The translations under genes and the position numbers were made by a program. A stretch of 31,105 nt of DNA from a virus. The stretch is from positions 1 through 31,105 of IMG/VR virus record IMGVR_UViG_3300028416_000052, one strand, 5' to 3'. Positions within the stretch are counted from its first letter, which is position 1, and every line of letters starts with the position of its first letter. Below are positions 1 to 7,768 of this stretch, piece by piece. The notes below the pieces were generated by a model that made no database searches, had not been told where the DNA came from, and worked only from the letters and a program-made list of their open reading frames with translations.

Positions 1-4
1 TAGA

Positions 5-442
5 TTAGTTATTAACCAATACTGATATATGTTTATTAATTACCCTTTTTGAAACACCTATCATTTTTGCAATATCTGATGATTTTGTGTTTGGTAATAA
101 ATCTAAAATTAATGATACCTTTTGCTTTGTCTTTAATTGATTATCCTTTGCTATATTATATGCTTGTTCTGTTAAAAATAACTCGTTTTTCATATTAGCT
201 AAATACTTAAATGATGCTTCTTTTTTCCTTTCATACAATTCTTTTGTCCATTTAGCAATGCAATAATGTATCCAACTATAAGCATCTATTAAATTTTCAA
301 ATTCTTTTATAGAATGTAATTCCCATTTATTTGGCTCTAATTTATGAAACCATATATAATTGTAACCATCATATACAACTTTGTGATTTTCATAAAAAGT
401 TAAAGCAGATAATTGTTCAGTTGTCCAACTTGTTTTATTCAT
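5..442 (-). CDS. Helix-turn-helix protein, last gene after the lysis unit
   Basis: This encodes 145 residues of unknown function. The last 40 residues read as a winged or simple helix-turn-helix: a helix (KVSLILDLL), then a typical turn pair around SSDIAKMIGVSKRVINKHI. The N-terminal part is rich in Trp and Tyr and matches nothing I recognise. A start 24 bases upstream exists, but it would lie inside the -10-type element TATATTTG, so I chose the internal ATG (MNKTSW). The gene is cut off from the lysis operon by a terminator and has its own promoter element about 20 bases before the start, so it is probably expressed independently. It could be a phage regulator or a lysogeny/superinfection (moron-type) gene; the sequence does not decide. 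Confidence 0.75.
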   Translation of the reverse strand: MNKTSWTTEQLSALTFYENHKVVYDGYNYIWFHKLEPNKWELHSIKEFENLIDAYSWIHYCIAKWTKELYERKKEASFKYLANMKNELFLTEQAYNIAKDNQLKTKQKVSLILDLLPNTKSSDIAKMIGVSKRVINKHISVLVNN

Positions 443-463
443 AATATATCTTTTATTGTATAG

Positions 464-471
464 CAAATATA
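464..471 (-). promoter_or_regulatory. Bacteroidetes -7 promoter element
   Basis: On the minus strand this reads TATATTTG, a perfect match to the Bacteroidetes -7 consensus TAnnTTTG, 21 bases before the chosen ATG of the helix-turn-helix gene. No clear TTTG is present 19 bases upstream; that region is the T run of the preceding terminator. Confidence 0.55.
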
Positions 472-484
472 AAACCTTTTTACT

Positions 485-526
485 AAAAATTAAAAAGTTC
501 CCACTTAAAAGTTATCAAACGGGAAC
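485..526 (-). terminator. Rho-independent terminator of the lysis operon
   Basis: On the minus strand GTTCCC and GGGAAC form a perfect 6-bp stem around an 18-base loop, followed directly by TTTTTAATTTTT. It lies between the spanin gene and the helix-turn-helix gene and closes the long late transcription unit. Confidence 0.8.
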
Positions 527-593
527 ATTATTTTATGTAACTTATTGAAATTTAATATTTTATAAAATTCTAAAAATGCTACTATAAGGAACT

Positions 594-1040
594 TTAAAAA
601 AATTTTAATTTAAGTAGTAAAAATATAATGATACCCTCTAATATTATTGTTATCCACATCCAAAGAGGTGTTTTATACCTTATAATTTCTTCTTTCTGTA
701 TCTCTACTTTACCAACATAATTATTCTTAAACTCTGTTATTTTAGAATTTACAATACTATCTATGTTTACACTTGCCTGTATATTACCTTTAATGCTCTT
801 TAAAGACACTTTAACATTGTTTGATTTAATTACCCTATCAAAATCTTTTAATTGCCCTAAAGTGTCACAAACAGCTTCTATCGTTATAGTATCATTTACT
901 TGTTTTGTAATATAGTTATTCTTTGTGATATAGATGCTATCTCTTTTGATAACCTCTTTATACTCAATACTACTCTTCTTACTCCCACAGCCATATAAAA
1001 TAATAAAACCAATAGTAAAAAAAAATAAAACCTTTTTCAT
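594..1040 (-). CDS. Candidate unimolecular spanin (outer-membrane lipoprotein with C-terminal membrane anchor)
   Basis: The 148 residues begin with a lipoprotein signal: KK, a hydrophobic stretch, and a lipobox-like LYGC with Cys18. A soluble segment of about 105 residues follows, rich in Ile, Val, Asn and Lys. A strongly hydrophobic segment (about 124-147) ends the protein. A lipidated N-terminus plus a C-terminal transmembrane helix is the layout of u-spanins such as T1 gp11, which link and fuse the inner and outer membranes in the last step of lysis. The start overlaps the endolysin stop (TAATG), and a terminator follows, which is where a spanin is expected. The Tyr at lipobox position -2 is unusual. 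The function is inferred from layout and context, not from sequence similarity. Confidence 0.7.
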   Translation of the reverse strand: MKKVLFFFTIGFIILYGCGSKKSSIEYKEVIKRDSIYITKNNYITKQVNDTITIEAVCDTLGQLKDFDRVIKSNNVKVSLKSIKGNIQASVNIDSIVNSKITEFKNNYVGKVEIQKEEIIRYKTPLWMWITIILEGIIIFLLLKLKFF

Positions 1041-1375
1041 TATTCTTGTCTTTCAAAATGAGGTGTATCTACAAACTTCCAATTACCACCCCATCGATTT
1101 TTATTGTTTAAACTTTCCCAAAAAGCACCAAGTTCTTTTAAGCGTTCTTTATCGTATGTTAGTTCTCCATTAATAAAAAAGTTAAAATCAACAGCTAAAC
1201 GCTTTAGATGATTACTATTCATAGTTTTACTTAAACCTTTATCTACTAAACGTCTTTGAGTTTCTTTATCTCGATATGCGTGTCCAAATGTTAATTGAAT
1301 ACCAATAGTATCTGCATAGACAATTAAACTTGCTATATCTTTTGTAAACTCTTGTTGCTTTTCACTTAACCTCAT
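1040..1375 (-). CDS. Endolysin, M15-family peptidase
   Basis: This 111-residue protein is a compact zinc peptidase of the M15 (VanY/L-Ala-D-Glu peptidase) type that would cut peptidoglycan cross-bridge peptides. The zinc ligands are visible: SNHLKRLAVDFN supplies His56 and Asp63, and DTPHFE supplies His107, with the usual WGG (95-97) just before. No signal peptide or cell-wall binding domain is present, so export would depend on the neighbouring holin-like protein. It overlaps the genes on both sides by TAATG junctions, which suggests coupled translation in the lysis cassette. Confidence 0.9.
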   Translation of the reverse strand: MRLSEKQQEFTKDIASLIVYADTIGIQLTFGHAYRDKETQRRLVDKGLSKTMNSNHLKRLAVDFNFFINGELTYDKERLKELGAFWESLNNKNRWGGNWKFVDTPHFERQE

Positions 1376-2019
1376 TACTCTAATAAATTACCTATAAACT
1401 TAACCTTTTCTAAAAACTCTTTCTTAACTACTTCTGATTCTCTTTTCCACCTTATTGTATCACCTACTTCTTTAACATAATCAACACCAATCATAGCTAC
1501 TAATTTACCATCTCTATAATATGGTGAAATACCTAATGCTTTTATACCTTGTGCTTTTAAAGAACTTTTTAATGCTATGTCTTCTATATTATTAACGTTA
1601 GAATGAAACATATTTAAGTCAATAACATCTTTCACGAAATTAATATACAATGATACAGGTATATCTTGTAAGTTCATAGCTTCTCTTGACGTTCCTTCTC
1701 TTACTACTTCATAATCACAACTAAACTTATTCTTATGTGTTCCGTCATAGTATTTAACTCCATTATGAAATCTAAAAATATAGGCTCTATCTGATTTAGT
1801 TTCTTTTAATAACTCTTTTAAAGCGTTCTCTATTACAATACCACTTCCTAAACCCGATACAACAACGTCTTTATTGAATATCTTTGTTTGTACTATATGA
1901 GATATGTCATCTTTAAATATAATAACTATTGTTAATACAAATATAAAGAAGACTTTAGACAGAGATAACTCTTTTATAGATTGTGCAATTCTTACGATTG
2001 CGTTTAGATATTCTTTCAT
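1375..2019 (-). CDS. Membrane-anchored GAF-like protein in the lysis cassette
   Basis: The 214 residues have one N-terminal membrane helix (about 22-36, VFFIFVLTIVIIF). A cytosolic-looking domain follows that resembles GAF folds: a helix, the strand RAYIFRFHNG, a segment beginning YYDGTHKNKFSC, a helical stretch, and paired strands ALGISPYY/LVAMIGVDYV. GAF domains usually sense small ligands or redox state. The gene sits between the holin-like gene and the endolysin, so a role in timing lysis or sensing cell state is possible, but that is inference. The GAF assignment is by pattern only. Confidence 0.7.
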   Translation of the reverse strand: MKEYLNAIVRIAQSIKELSLSKVFFIFVLTIVIIFKDDISHIVQTKIFNKDVVVSGLGSGIVIENALKELLKETKSDRAYIFRFHNGVKYYDGTHKNKFSCDYEVVREGTSREAMNLQDIPVSLYINFVKDVIDLNMFHSNVNNIEDIALKSSLKAQGIKALGISPYYRDGKLVAMIGVDYVKEVGDTIRWKRESEVVKKEFLEKVKFIGNLLE

Positions 2020-2028
2020 AGCTTAACA

Positions 2029-2292
2029 TTATGATAATATATGAATTAATATCGGTAAAACAGAAAATACAAAATCCATAAAATCTCCTTGACCTTTCCC
2101 TAAATACAAATCGTAATACAACTCTTTAAATATAGCACTTAAAATAACAATAATGTATGCTATCTCTGCTCTCATAAAAAACAATAAAGCAACAAGCAAT
2201 ATTGTACTTGCAAAGAAATGTGCTAACTTATCATAAGATATTTTAGTAGGTAACATATACAGATACTTTAATATCTTTGTAATCTTGTCCAT
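2029..2292 (-). CDS. Small membrane protein, holin candidate
   Basis: The 87 residues contain two or three hydrophobic segments: about 25-40 (AHFFASTILLVALLFF), 43-57 (AEIAYIIVILSAIF) and 73-87 at the C-terminus. The motifs DKLAHF, KELYYD and GKGQGDFMDF recur in small phage and bacterial membrane proteins of unknown function. Size, topology and its position upstream of the endolysin fit a holin. No sequence feature proves this. Confidence 0.7.
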   Translation of the reverse strand: MDKITKILKYLYMLPTKISYDKLAHFFASTILLVALLFFMRAEIAYIIVILSAIFKELYYDLYLGKGQGDFMDFVFSVLPILIHILS

Positions 2293-2295
2293 ACA

Positions 2296-2631
2296 TTAGA
2301 ATTTAAGATTTGTATAACTTAACCCTAAAAAAGAATGTGTACCCTCATCATCTATATCAATTGCATAAGACTTCCAACCATAAGGATGGTCGTCTAAACC
2401 TTTAAATAAAGCGTCAACGTGATATTTATCAGATAATACTGCTGCTTTTGTTTCATTACCGTCAGCATCATATTCTCCTTGTTCTTTAACGATATGTCCT
2501 AACTCTACAATAGTATGCTTGTGTGTTGGGTATTCGTTACCATTTTCATCTGTTTCTACGCCTAAACCTTTAATTTTAGTTTGTGCTTGTTCTTTGCTAT
2601 CAAAAGCGTATTTTCCAATGTTTATTTTCAT
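2296..2631 (-). CDS. Hypothetical late protein before the lysis genes
   Basis: I do not recognise this 111-residue acidic protein. It has a conserved-looking C-terminal half with DALFKGLDDHPYGWKSY and HSFLGLSY. It has no signal peptide or membrane helix. It lies between the fibre genes and the holin candidate, three bases before the latter, so it is probably a late accessory or virion-associated protein. The GAC-CAT codons at its Asp-His pair illustrate the avoidance of GATC. Confidence 0.7.
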   Translation of the reverse strand: MKINIGKYAFDSKEQAQTKIKGLGVETDENGNEYPTHKHTIVELGHIVKEQGEYDADGNETKAAVLSDKYHVDALFKGLDDHPYGWKSYAIDIDDEGTHSFLGLSYTNLKF

Positions 2632-2680
2632 AATTTATATTTATTTACTCTTGTTAGTTTAACGTGTGTATTTGTTACTC

Positions 2681-2732
2681 TTATGTAAAGATTTTTTAAT
2701 TATCTTATCTTATTGTGTTTGTTATGTAAAGA
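2681..2732. repeat. Short direct repeat between fibre gene and next late gene
   Basis: The 11-mer TTATGTAAAGA occurs twice (2681-2691 and 2722-2732) in a 104-base gap that holds no gene I can support. Both copies are preceded by related GTGT/TTTGTTA text. It may be a remnant of a duplication; no function is evident. Confidence 0.4.
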
Positions 2733-2735
2733 AAA

Positions 2736-3971
2736 TTAACTTGTTAATGCGATTAATTCTGCGTCTGTTAATGCTGTGTTGTAAACTCTTAAATCTCTTG
2801 TATTTGAAAACATTGGTAGTGTATCATTTACAGCAGAGAAACGCAAATCATTCATTCCTATTGGAGATGTAACATTTTCGATATTTGTTTGTGTTCCATT
2901 TACATAAAATTTCATTGTTCCACTTCCCCAAGACAAAGCAAATTTATTATTATTTGTTTGTGTAACTCCAGTTGCTCCCCAATTAACAGTTTGTAAAACT
3001 CCGCCACTAATTATTTCAGAAATAATGTTTCCACTAAATCTTGAATAACCTATTGATACATAATTATTCATTGTTCCATCAGATAAAGCAATTCTTTTAT
3101 CTGTTTCATCATCAGCTAAAGCACTAATCTCTGCATATAGCACTCCCTCTGTTGAGTTTATTAAATCGCTTGAACCCGCATTGTTACAGACATCTGCTAA
3201 ACGAGTAACTGTGCTTCCGTTTGTTGGTATGTAGGAAGTAGCGTATGATAGTGCCTCTGCTTGTGCTCCCCAAACGTACAAGCCATCTGAACCATTACCA
3301 ATATAATTTGAATAAATTGGAGTTTTTGATGTTCGTAATTCTAAATACGATAACCCATTTGCGTTTGATGTTGCAGTACCTATAATTCTATACCAACCAT
3401 TACCAAAGTTTTCTATACTTAAATCTCCATTTTCCTCTTGTGTTACAACACCATCTTGTAAATCAAAAGTTCCCGAAATATATGTACCACTACTATCATT
3501 TACCCTTAAATAAGTATATCTAATTTCATCTTTTTTAACAAATATAGAGGCAGTATAATTTACTGATGTGGTTGAAAAACCTGTACTTATAAATCTGTGT
3601 GCAGTATTTACTGTATTATCTACTAATTTATCAGCATTTTGTGTTCCGTTAGGACTTATTTCGGAATTACTTGTAATTGTTGAATTTAATTTAGTCCAAT
3701 AAGAATTATCAAAATCTTCTGAATACGTTATAAGATTTGTACTTTGTGGCTCTAATAATAAACTACCTTTACCATCACTAAAATCAATTCTTGGTACACC
3801 AATCGGTACGTTCTCAATTAAACCTTGTTCGTTTACTCTTGTAGCACCACTATCTCTTGTAAAGTCAAAATCTATTGGTTTAAATATATTATTCTCATCA
3901 TTGTAAGCAAGTAAATTATTTTCTTTTACTGCCCAATTACTATCTGTTCCTAATTTTATTGTATTTGCCAT
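2736..3971 (-). CDS. Tail fibre/adhesin with LamG-like region, copy 2
   Basis: This 411-residue protein is probably displayed on the tail and binds the host surface. It contains FDFTRDSGATRVNEQGLIE, LLLEPQSTNLITYSEDF and TSYIPTNGSTVTRLAD, a signature set of phage proteins carrying concanavalin-like jelly-roll domains. The C-terminal third (about 250-411) looks like a LamG/laminin-type fold, with FALSWGSGTMKFYVNG and a closing RDLRVYNTALTDAELIALT. It is a paralogue of the adjacent upstream gene, sharing these motifs in the same order, which indicates a tandem duplication. Its ATG overlaps the stop of that gene. The receptor-binding role is inferred from family and context. Confidence 0.8.
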   Translation of the reverse strand: MANTIKLGTDSNWAVKENNLLAYNDENNIFKPIDFDFTRDSGATRVNEQGLIENVPIGVPRIDFSDGKGSLLLEPQSTNLITYSEDFDNSYWTKLNSTITSNSEISPNGTQNADKLVDNTVNTAHRFISTGFSTTSVNYTASIFVKKDEIRYTYLRVNDSSGTYISGTFDLQDGVVTQEENGDLSIENFGNGWYRIIGTATSNANGLSYLELRTSKTPIYSNYIGNGSDGLYVWGAQAEALSYATSYIPTNGSTVTRLADVCNNAGSSDLINSTEGVLYAEISALADDETDKRIALSDGTMNNYVSIGYSRFSGNIISEIISGGVLQTVNWGATGVTQTNNNKFALSWGSGTMKFYVNGTQTNIENVTSPIGMNDLRFSAVNDTLPMFSNTRDLRVYNTALTDAELIALTS

Positions 3972-5179
3972 TATATTACTGTATAATTTAAATGATTAGC
4001 CATTTGTATGAATGACTTAAAACCTGTCATTTCTTCTAATTCTAAATCTGTTAATGCTTGGTTATAGACTTTTAATGCTTTTGTTTTTCCGTAGAAAAAG
4101 AAATTTCCACTACCCGAAAAATCTAATTTAGAGAGATTTAGAGGTGTGTTAATCGTACTTAATTGCTCATTTACTTTAACTCCATTTATAAAAGTAGCAA
4201 CTTTATTAGCAGAGTAAGTTATAGCTAATTTAGTAAAATTACTCGCATTAGTTGAAGATAGATAACTATATTGTTCAATGCTATTAGAATTAATAAAACT
4301 ACCAACAAATCCATTCGTTCCATTAAAATATAATGCAACTCTATTATCTTGAGTAGCATCAGATAATTGAAGTAATCTAAATGTTCCACTTATATCTAAA
4401 TGTTTTATCTCTGCATACAAAACTCCCTCTTGACTATTAATATAACTACTTAAACCAGTTTTACTTAATGTTTCTGCTACTCTTGTTGCAGTTGCACCAC
4501 TTGTAGGTATATAGCTTGTAGTATAAGATTGTTCTTCTAATTGTGCGCCCCAAGCATAAATTGTAACCATATTATTTGAAGGCTCAGTACCTCTTAAACC
4601 AATAGAAACTCTATCAGATGTCGCATTACTTACTGTAAACCTCTGCCACTCAGTAGTAACAGATACAGTGATGTAATCTATATCATTTGCACTTATTTCT
4701 ACTTCTACATTTGTATCTGATTTTAAATATACTGATGCAGTTCCGTTAATATCAATGCCCCCATAATTACTTCTTATTATACTGAAATCAGAATTTGAAG
4801 TAGATACCCCCTTGTCTAACACAATTTTATCAGCAGTTAATGTTCCTTTTGGTGAATTTACTTGATTCGATGTTACAACAGGTAAACTACCTGTTCCTCC
4901 ACTTAATTTTGTCCAACTCGCATCACTAAAATCTTCACTATAAGTAATTAAGTTTGTACTTTGTGGCTCTAATAATAGTTTTGGACAACCACCATCTGTG
5001 TAGTCTATTCTTGGTACATTACTACCAACAGTTTCTATTAAACCATCTTTGTTTACTCTTGTTGCTTCTGATGCTCTTGCAAAGTTTAAATCTGCACTTC
5101 CATCACTTGGTAAAACACTATATACTTTTCCACTTTTATAAGCAGAAGGTATCATTGCTATACTTGGTATCTTTGACAT
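3971..5179 (-). CDS. Tail fibre/adhesin with LamG-like region, copy 1
   Basis: This 402-residue paralogue of the next gene has the same block order: LNFARASEATRVNKDGLIE, LLLEPQSTNLITYSEDF, WGAQLEEQSYTTSYIPT, then a LamG-like C-terminal domain with ITYSANKVATFINGVKVN and ALKVYNQALTDLELEEMTGF. The N-terminal 100 residues are closer between the copies than the middle, where the putative binding faces diverge. Gene position between the connector genes and the lysis cassette fits tail-tip or side-fibre proteins. I infer host-surface (probably polysaccharide) binding. Confidence 0.8.
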   Translation of the reverse strand: MSKIPSIAMIPSAYKSGKVYSVLPSDGSADLNFARASEATRVNKDGLIETVGSNVPRIDYTDGGCPKLLLEPQSTNLITYSEDFSDASWTKLSGGTGSLPVVTSNQVNSPKGTLTADKIVLDKGVSTSNSDFSIIRSNYGGIDINGTASVYLKSDTNVEVEISANDIDYITVSVTTEWQRFTVSNATSDRVSIGLRGTEPSNNMVTIYAWGAQLEEQSYTTSYIPTSGATATRVAETLSKTGLSSYINSQEGVLYAEIKHLDISGTFRLLQLSDATQDNRVALYFNGTNGFVGSFINSNSIEQYSYLSSTNASNFTKLAITYSANKVATFINGVKVNEQLSTINTPLNLSKLDFSGSGNFFFYGKTKALKVYNQALTDLELEEMTGFKSFIQMANHLNYTVI

Positions 5180-5192
5180 TTTTATTTTTTAT

Positions 5193-5384
5193 TTATATAT
5201 TTATACATCCTATACTTTCTAAAGTTCCACCATCAGATTCTACTCTTGATGCAAAACCTTGAATTATTATTGATAACTCACTTTTATCTGAATATGACTT
5301 ACCCCAAAAAATTGTATTGTAAGCCACTCCAATACCCCACCAAGTGTAGTTATATATTTTACCCCAATTTATTGAATTTGCCAT
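5193..5384 (-). CDS. Small fibre-associated protein
   Basis: The 63 residues are rich in aromatic residues at the N-terminus (INWGKIYNYTWWG, NTIFWGKSY) and end with FASRVESDGGTLES, a short motif that also occurs near the ends of phage fibre-cluster proteins. The start MANS resembles that of the fibre paralogue MANT. It lies 13 bases before the first fibre gene and is likely a small virion protein. The function is unknown. Confidence 0.65.
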   Translation of the reverse strand: MANSINWGKIYNYTWWGIGVAYNTIFWGKSYSDKSELSIIIQGFASRVESDGGTLESIGCINI

Positions 5385-5387
5385 ATC

Positions 5388-5465
5388 TTATTTCTTTTCT
5401 TTTTTAGTTAAATATATTTGTAACTTAACTATGTTTGCTTGTTTTGGTTTATACATTGCTTTCAT
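5388..5465 (-). CDS. Putative 25-residue basic peptide
   Basis: A short reading frame begins at a TAATG junction with the connector gene stop and ends 3 bases before the next ATG. It encodes a basic peptide (MKAMYKPKQANI... ending KKEKK). Tight coupling at the start supports translation, but a peptide this short could be chance or serve only to carry ribosomes to the next gene. Confidence 0.35.
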   Translation of the reverse strand: MKAMYKPKQANIVKLQIYLTKKEKK

Positions 5466-5965
5466 TATAATACCCAATTTGAACCACCTACATTTTTATC
5501 GGGATAAACATCGGGTGTTGTGTTATCGTTATACTCGGGAAACTTTGTATTGTTAAAGCATATATAATCTACAAATCTTCTTGTGTAATATTCTGCAAAG
5601 TCTCTTTCTTTTTGTACTAAAAAATCAACTTCATTTTTATTAACCGATTCAGCATTTTCTGATATATGCTTAAATACTCCTCCATTTTTTACTTGGTAAG
5701 CTGCAAATGGTAAATAATCAACCATAGCATAATGTATTAACATCGGCTGAATATAATTCTTAACTAATTCTAAATAATCACCATTTAAAGTATCATTTAA
5801 AATATCGCTTTCAATTCTATCATATAGTTTGCTACCTAAATAGTTTTGTATATGGATTTCTTGAGCAATTTTAATAAACTGAATAAATTTATCAGTATCA
5901 ATATTACCGTCTAAAATTGAGTTTTTAACTAAATCTGTTCTTGATATAAATAACGCTTTTGCCAT
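5465..5965 (-). CDS. Head-tail connector-like protein
   Basis: The 166 residues resemble a family common beside portal genes in Bacteroidetes phages (similar to DUF6712). It opens with ISRTDLVKNSILDGNID, then IHIQNYLGSKLYDRI and a helical core with NYIQPMLIHYAMVDYLPF. The all-helical pattern is like that of gp6/gp15-type head-to-tail adaptors that dock under the portal. It follows the portal gene by 3 bases. The adaptor role is inferred from position and fold pattern. Confidence 0.7.
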   Translation of the reverse strand: MAKALFISRTDLVKNSILDGNIDTDKFIQFIKIAQEIHIQNYLGSKLYDRIESDILNDTLNGDYLELVKNYIQPMLIHYAMVDYLPFAAYQVKNGGVFKHISENAESVNKNEVDFLVQKERDFAEYYTRRFVDYICFNNTKFPEYNDNTTPDVYPDKNVGGSNWVL

Positions 5966-5968
5966 ATC

Positions 5969-7768
5969 TTATCTTTTCTTATTTACAAATCCATTATTAG
6001 GCATATCTGTTGGTCTCATAGCTACCTCTTTTTCATTTACTTGTGGTTTAAAACCTTTTTTCTTTGCCTCGTTTACACTAATTGTAGGTGCATTTGGACT
6101 ATTCACATCAACACCACTCCCTTTTTGCATATATGTTTTACGCATCCAATAATGATGACAATCTCCACCACCTTTATACAACCATATATCATAAGTATCT
6201 GCTCCATTCAATCCCCAACCCGCATTAACTGCTCTTTGGCTCATTTGTTGAATATCCTCTTTTCTGTATATCTTTTTAGCTGCTACCATTTTTTGACAAA
6301 ATTCTCTACTATTAGAACTTGCTCTTAATGGTGCATATTGATAACGTACTTTAAATTTAGCACCCTCTTCATTTTCTCCATCTTGCTCACTCTTTGCGTT
6401 TGGTCTTGCAGTACCCGTTGTTGCAAAATTCCAAATTTTAGATAATAAACTTGGTTTTTTTGTGTTTAATTGTTTTATCTGCTCATCCAAAGCATCTTCA
6501 TCATCGTAATCTACTTTACGCTCGTCAATTAATACCCAATTTCCTAAATCTTCATCTTCTCCAAACTCTTCTAATTCAGAAAACATTTTAGACATCTTAA
6601 CACCTGTTTCTTCTTCTCTTGTTTCTTGGTCTTTTACATTCTCTAAATCTGTAAATTCTAAAGGTTGTAACGTCTTAAAATAAAGATGTAAGCTAATATC
6701 ATTAAAAGCTAATACTTTATCAAAGGCATCAATTAAAAGTTCTTGAAATGGTCTAATAACAGTGTTATCCATTAAAGTAGATGCAGTTTTTAATTCATCT
6801 GCATTATTACCTAAACCCGTTGAATCTTTAACGCCTAATAACATAGGAGAAACAACTCTATGCGATATCATTATCTTCTTTTGTGCTTCTTCTGATAAGA
6901 ATTGATATTGGTTATGTGCATCACTTAATTGAACAGGAGTTATATCTGCTTGACTTTCTTTATTATCATTAAAAGCAAGTATAAATTTACCCGCATTTGA
7001 ACTTCCTTGAAATTTAGCCTTTATTTTGTTTTCTATTAACGTTTGCTTTTCTTCATCGGGAGTACCATTGTTAAAGTTGATTAGCATACTTGGTGCTAAA
7101 CCATTTAAGATGTTGTTTAAATGATAATTTGATACCTCTTCCTCTAACTCTGCATATTGTAAACCTCCTTGATAATCGGGTGTGCTATAATAGTACATAC
7201 CACTTTTATAAGGCTTAATGTATAATATCTCAATTGGCTTTGGTGTTTCAGATAGTCCAAAAGATGGTATTCTTTGAGGTTTATCACTTGGTTTTATATT
7301 TATCCAATCGGGATGATAATAATATGCTTGTACCTCTTTATCGTTTTTGCTTAACTTCTCTGCTCTTAACGTTTCAATTGGTAAATGTTCTACTTTTGCA
7401 ATTTTCTTTTTATCCTTTGAATAAATAACTTGCATTGCACATTGACCCGTTAACTTTAAATCATATGCTAAACGTCTAACAACTTCTTTTTTGAACAAAG
7501 ATATCATTGATGCATATTCTTGAGGCTTTTTAGCACTATTTGTAGCATCTAAACCTCTTCCAAATATCATTTGACTAATGCCATTAATAACTGCTCCATT
7601 TGTTGCAGAACCATTATATCTGTCTATTAAATATTGAAAATAATTGTTATCTTCTCCAAACTCTACCCAATCATTGTGCTTTGATTCCACTATTTCAGGT
7701 GAAGTGTATGTAGATAAATTAACGAAACTTATTTTAGAATCGTTTGTATTTTTTTTACGTTTATTCAT
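5969..7768 (-). CDS. Portal protein with C-terminal extension
   Basis: This 599-residue protein has the sequence pattern of SPP1/HK97-like portals that form the dodecameric DNA channel at the capsid vertex. Visible features include an N-terminal wing (VEFGEDNNYFQYLIDRY), the conserved core RRLAYDLKLTGQCAMQVIYS, PDYQGGLQYAELEEEVSNYH, and the clip/stem-like stretch EEAQKKIMISHRVVSPMLLG with TGLGNNADELKTAS. From about residue 480 a separate segment begins, with SREFCQKMV (Cys491), YDIWLYKGGGDCHHYW (Cys537) and a Lys-rich tail. This resembles parts of head-morphogenesis proteins and may be a fused capsid assembly domain. The gene overlaps its upstream neighbour by 4 bases. It lies far from TerL, which is unusual. 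Confidence 0.88.
   Translation of the reverse strand: MNKRKKNTNDSKISFVNLSTYTSPEIVESKHNDWVEFGEDNNYFQYLIDRYNGSATNGAVINGISQMIFGRGLDATNSAKKPQEYASMISLFKKEVVRRLAYDLKLTGQCAMQVIYSKDKKKIAKVEHLPIETLRAEKLSKNDKEVQAYYYHPDWINIKPSDKPQRIPSFGLSETPKPIEILYIKPYKSGMYYYSTPDYQGGLQYAELEEEVSNYHLNNILNGLAPSMLINFNNGTPDEEKQTLIENKIKAKFQGSSNAGKFILAFNDNKESQADITPVQLSDAHNQYQFLSEEAQKKIMISHRVVSPMLLGVKDSTGLGNNADELKTASTLMDNTVIRPFQELLIDAFDKVLAFNDISLHLYFKTLQPLEFTDLENVKDQETREEETGVKMSKMFSELEEFGEDEDLGNWVLIDERKVDYDDEDALDEQIKQLNTKKPSLLSKIWNFATTGTARPNAKSEQDGENEEGAKFKVRYQYAPLRASSNSREFCQKMVAAKKIYRKEDIQQMSQRAVNAGWGLNGADTYDIWLYKGGGDCHHYWMRKTYMQKGSGVDVNSPNAPTISVNEAKKKGFKPQVNEKEVAMRPTDMPNNGFVNKKR

Noticed and set aside
1938-1945. TATATTTG promoter element on the minus strand
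   Set aside because: It lies within the membrane helix codons of the GAF-like gene, has no TTTG 19 bases upstream and is 560 bases from the next start.
5433-5440. TATATTTG-like element on the plus strand
   Set aside because: No plus-strand gene follows it; chance match in A+T-rich DNA.
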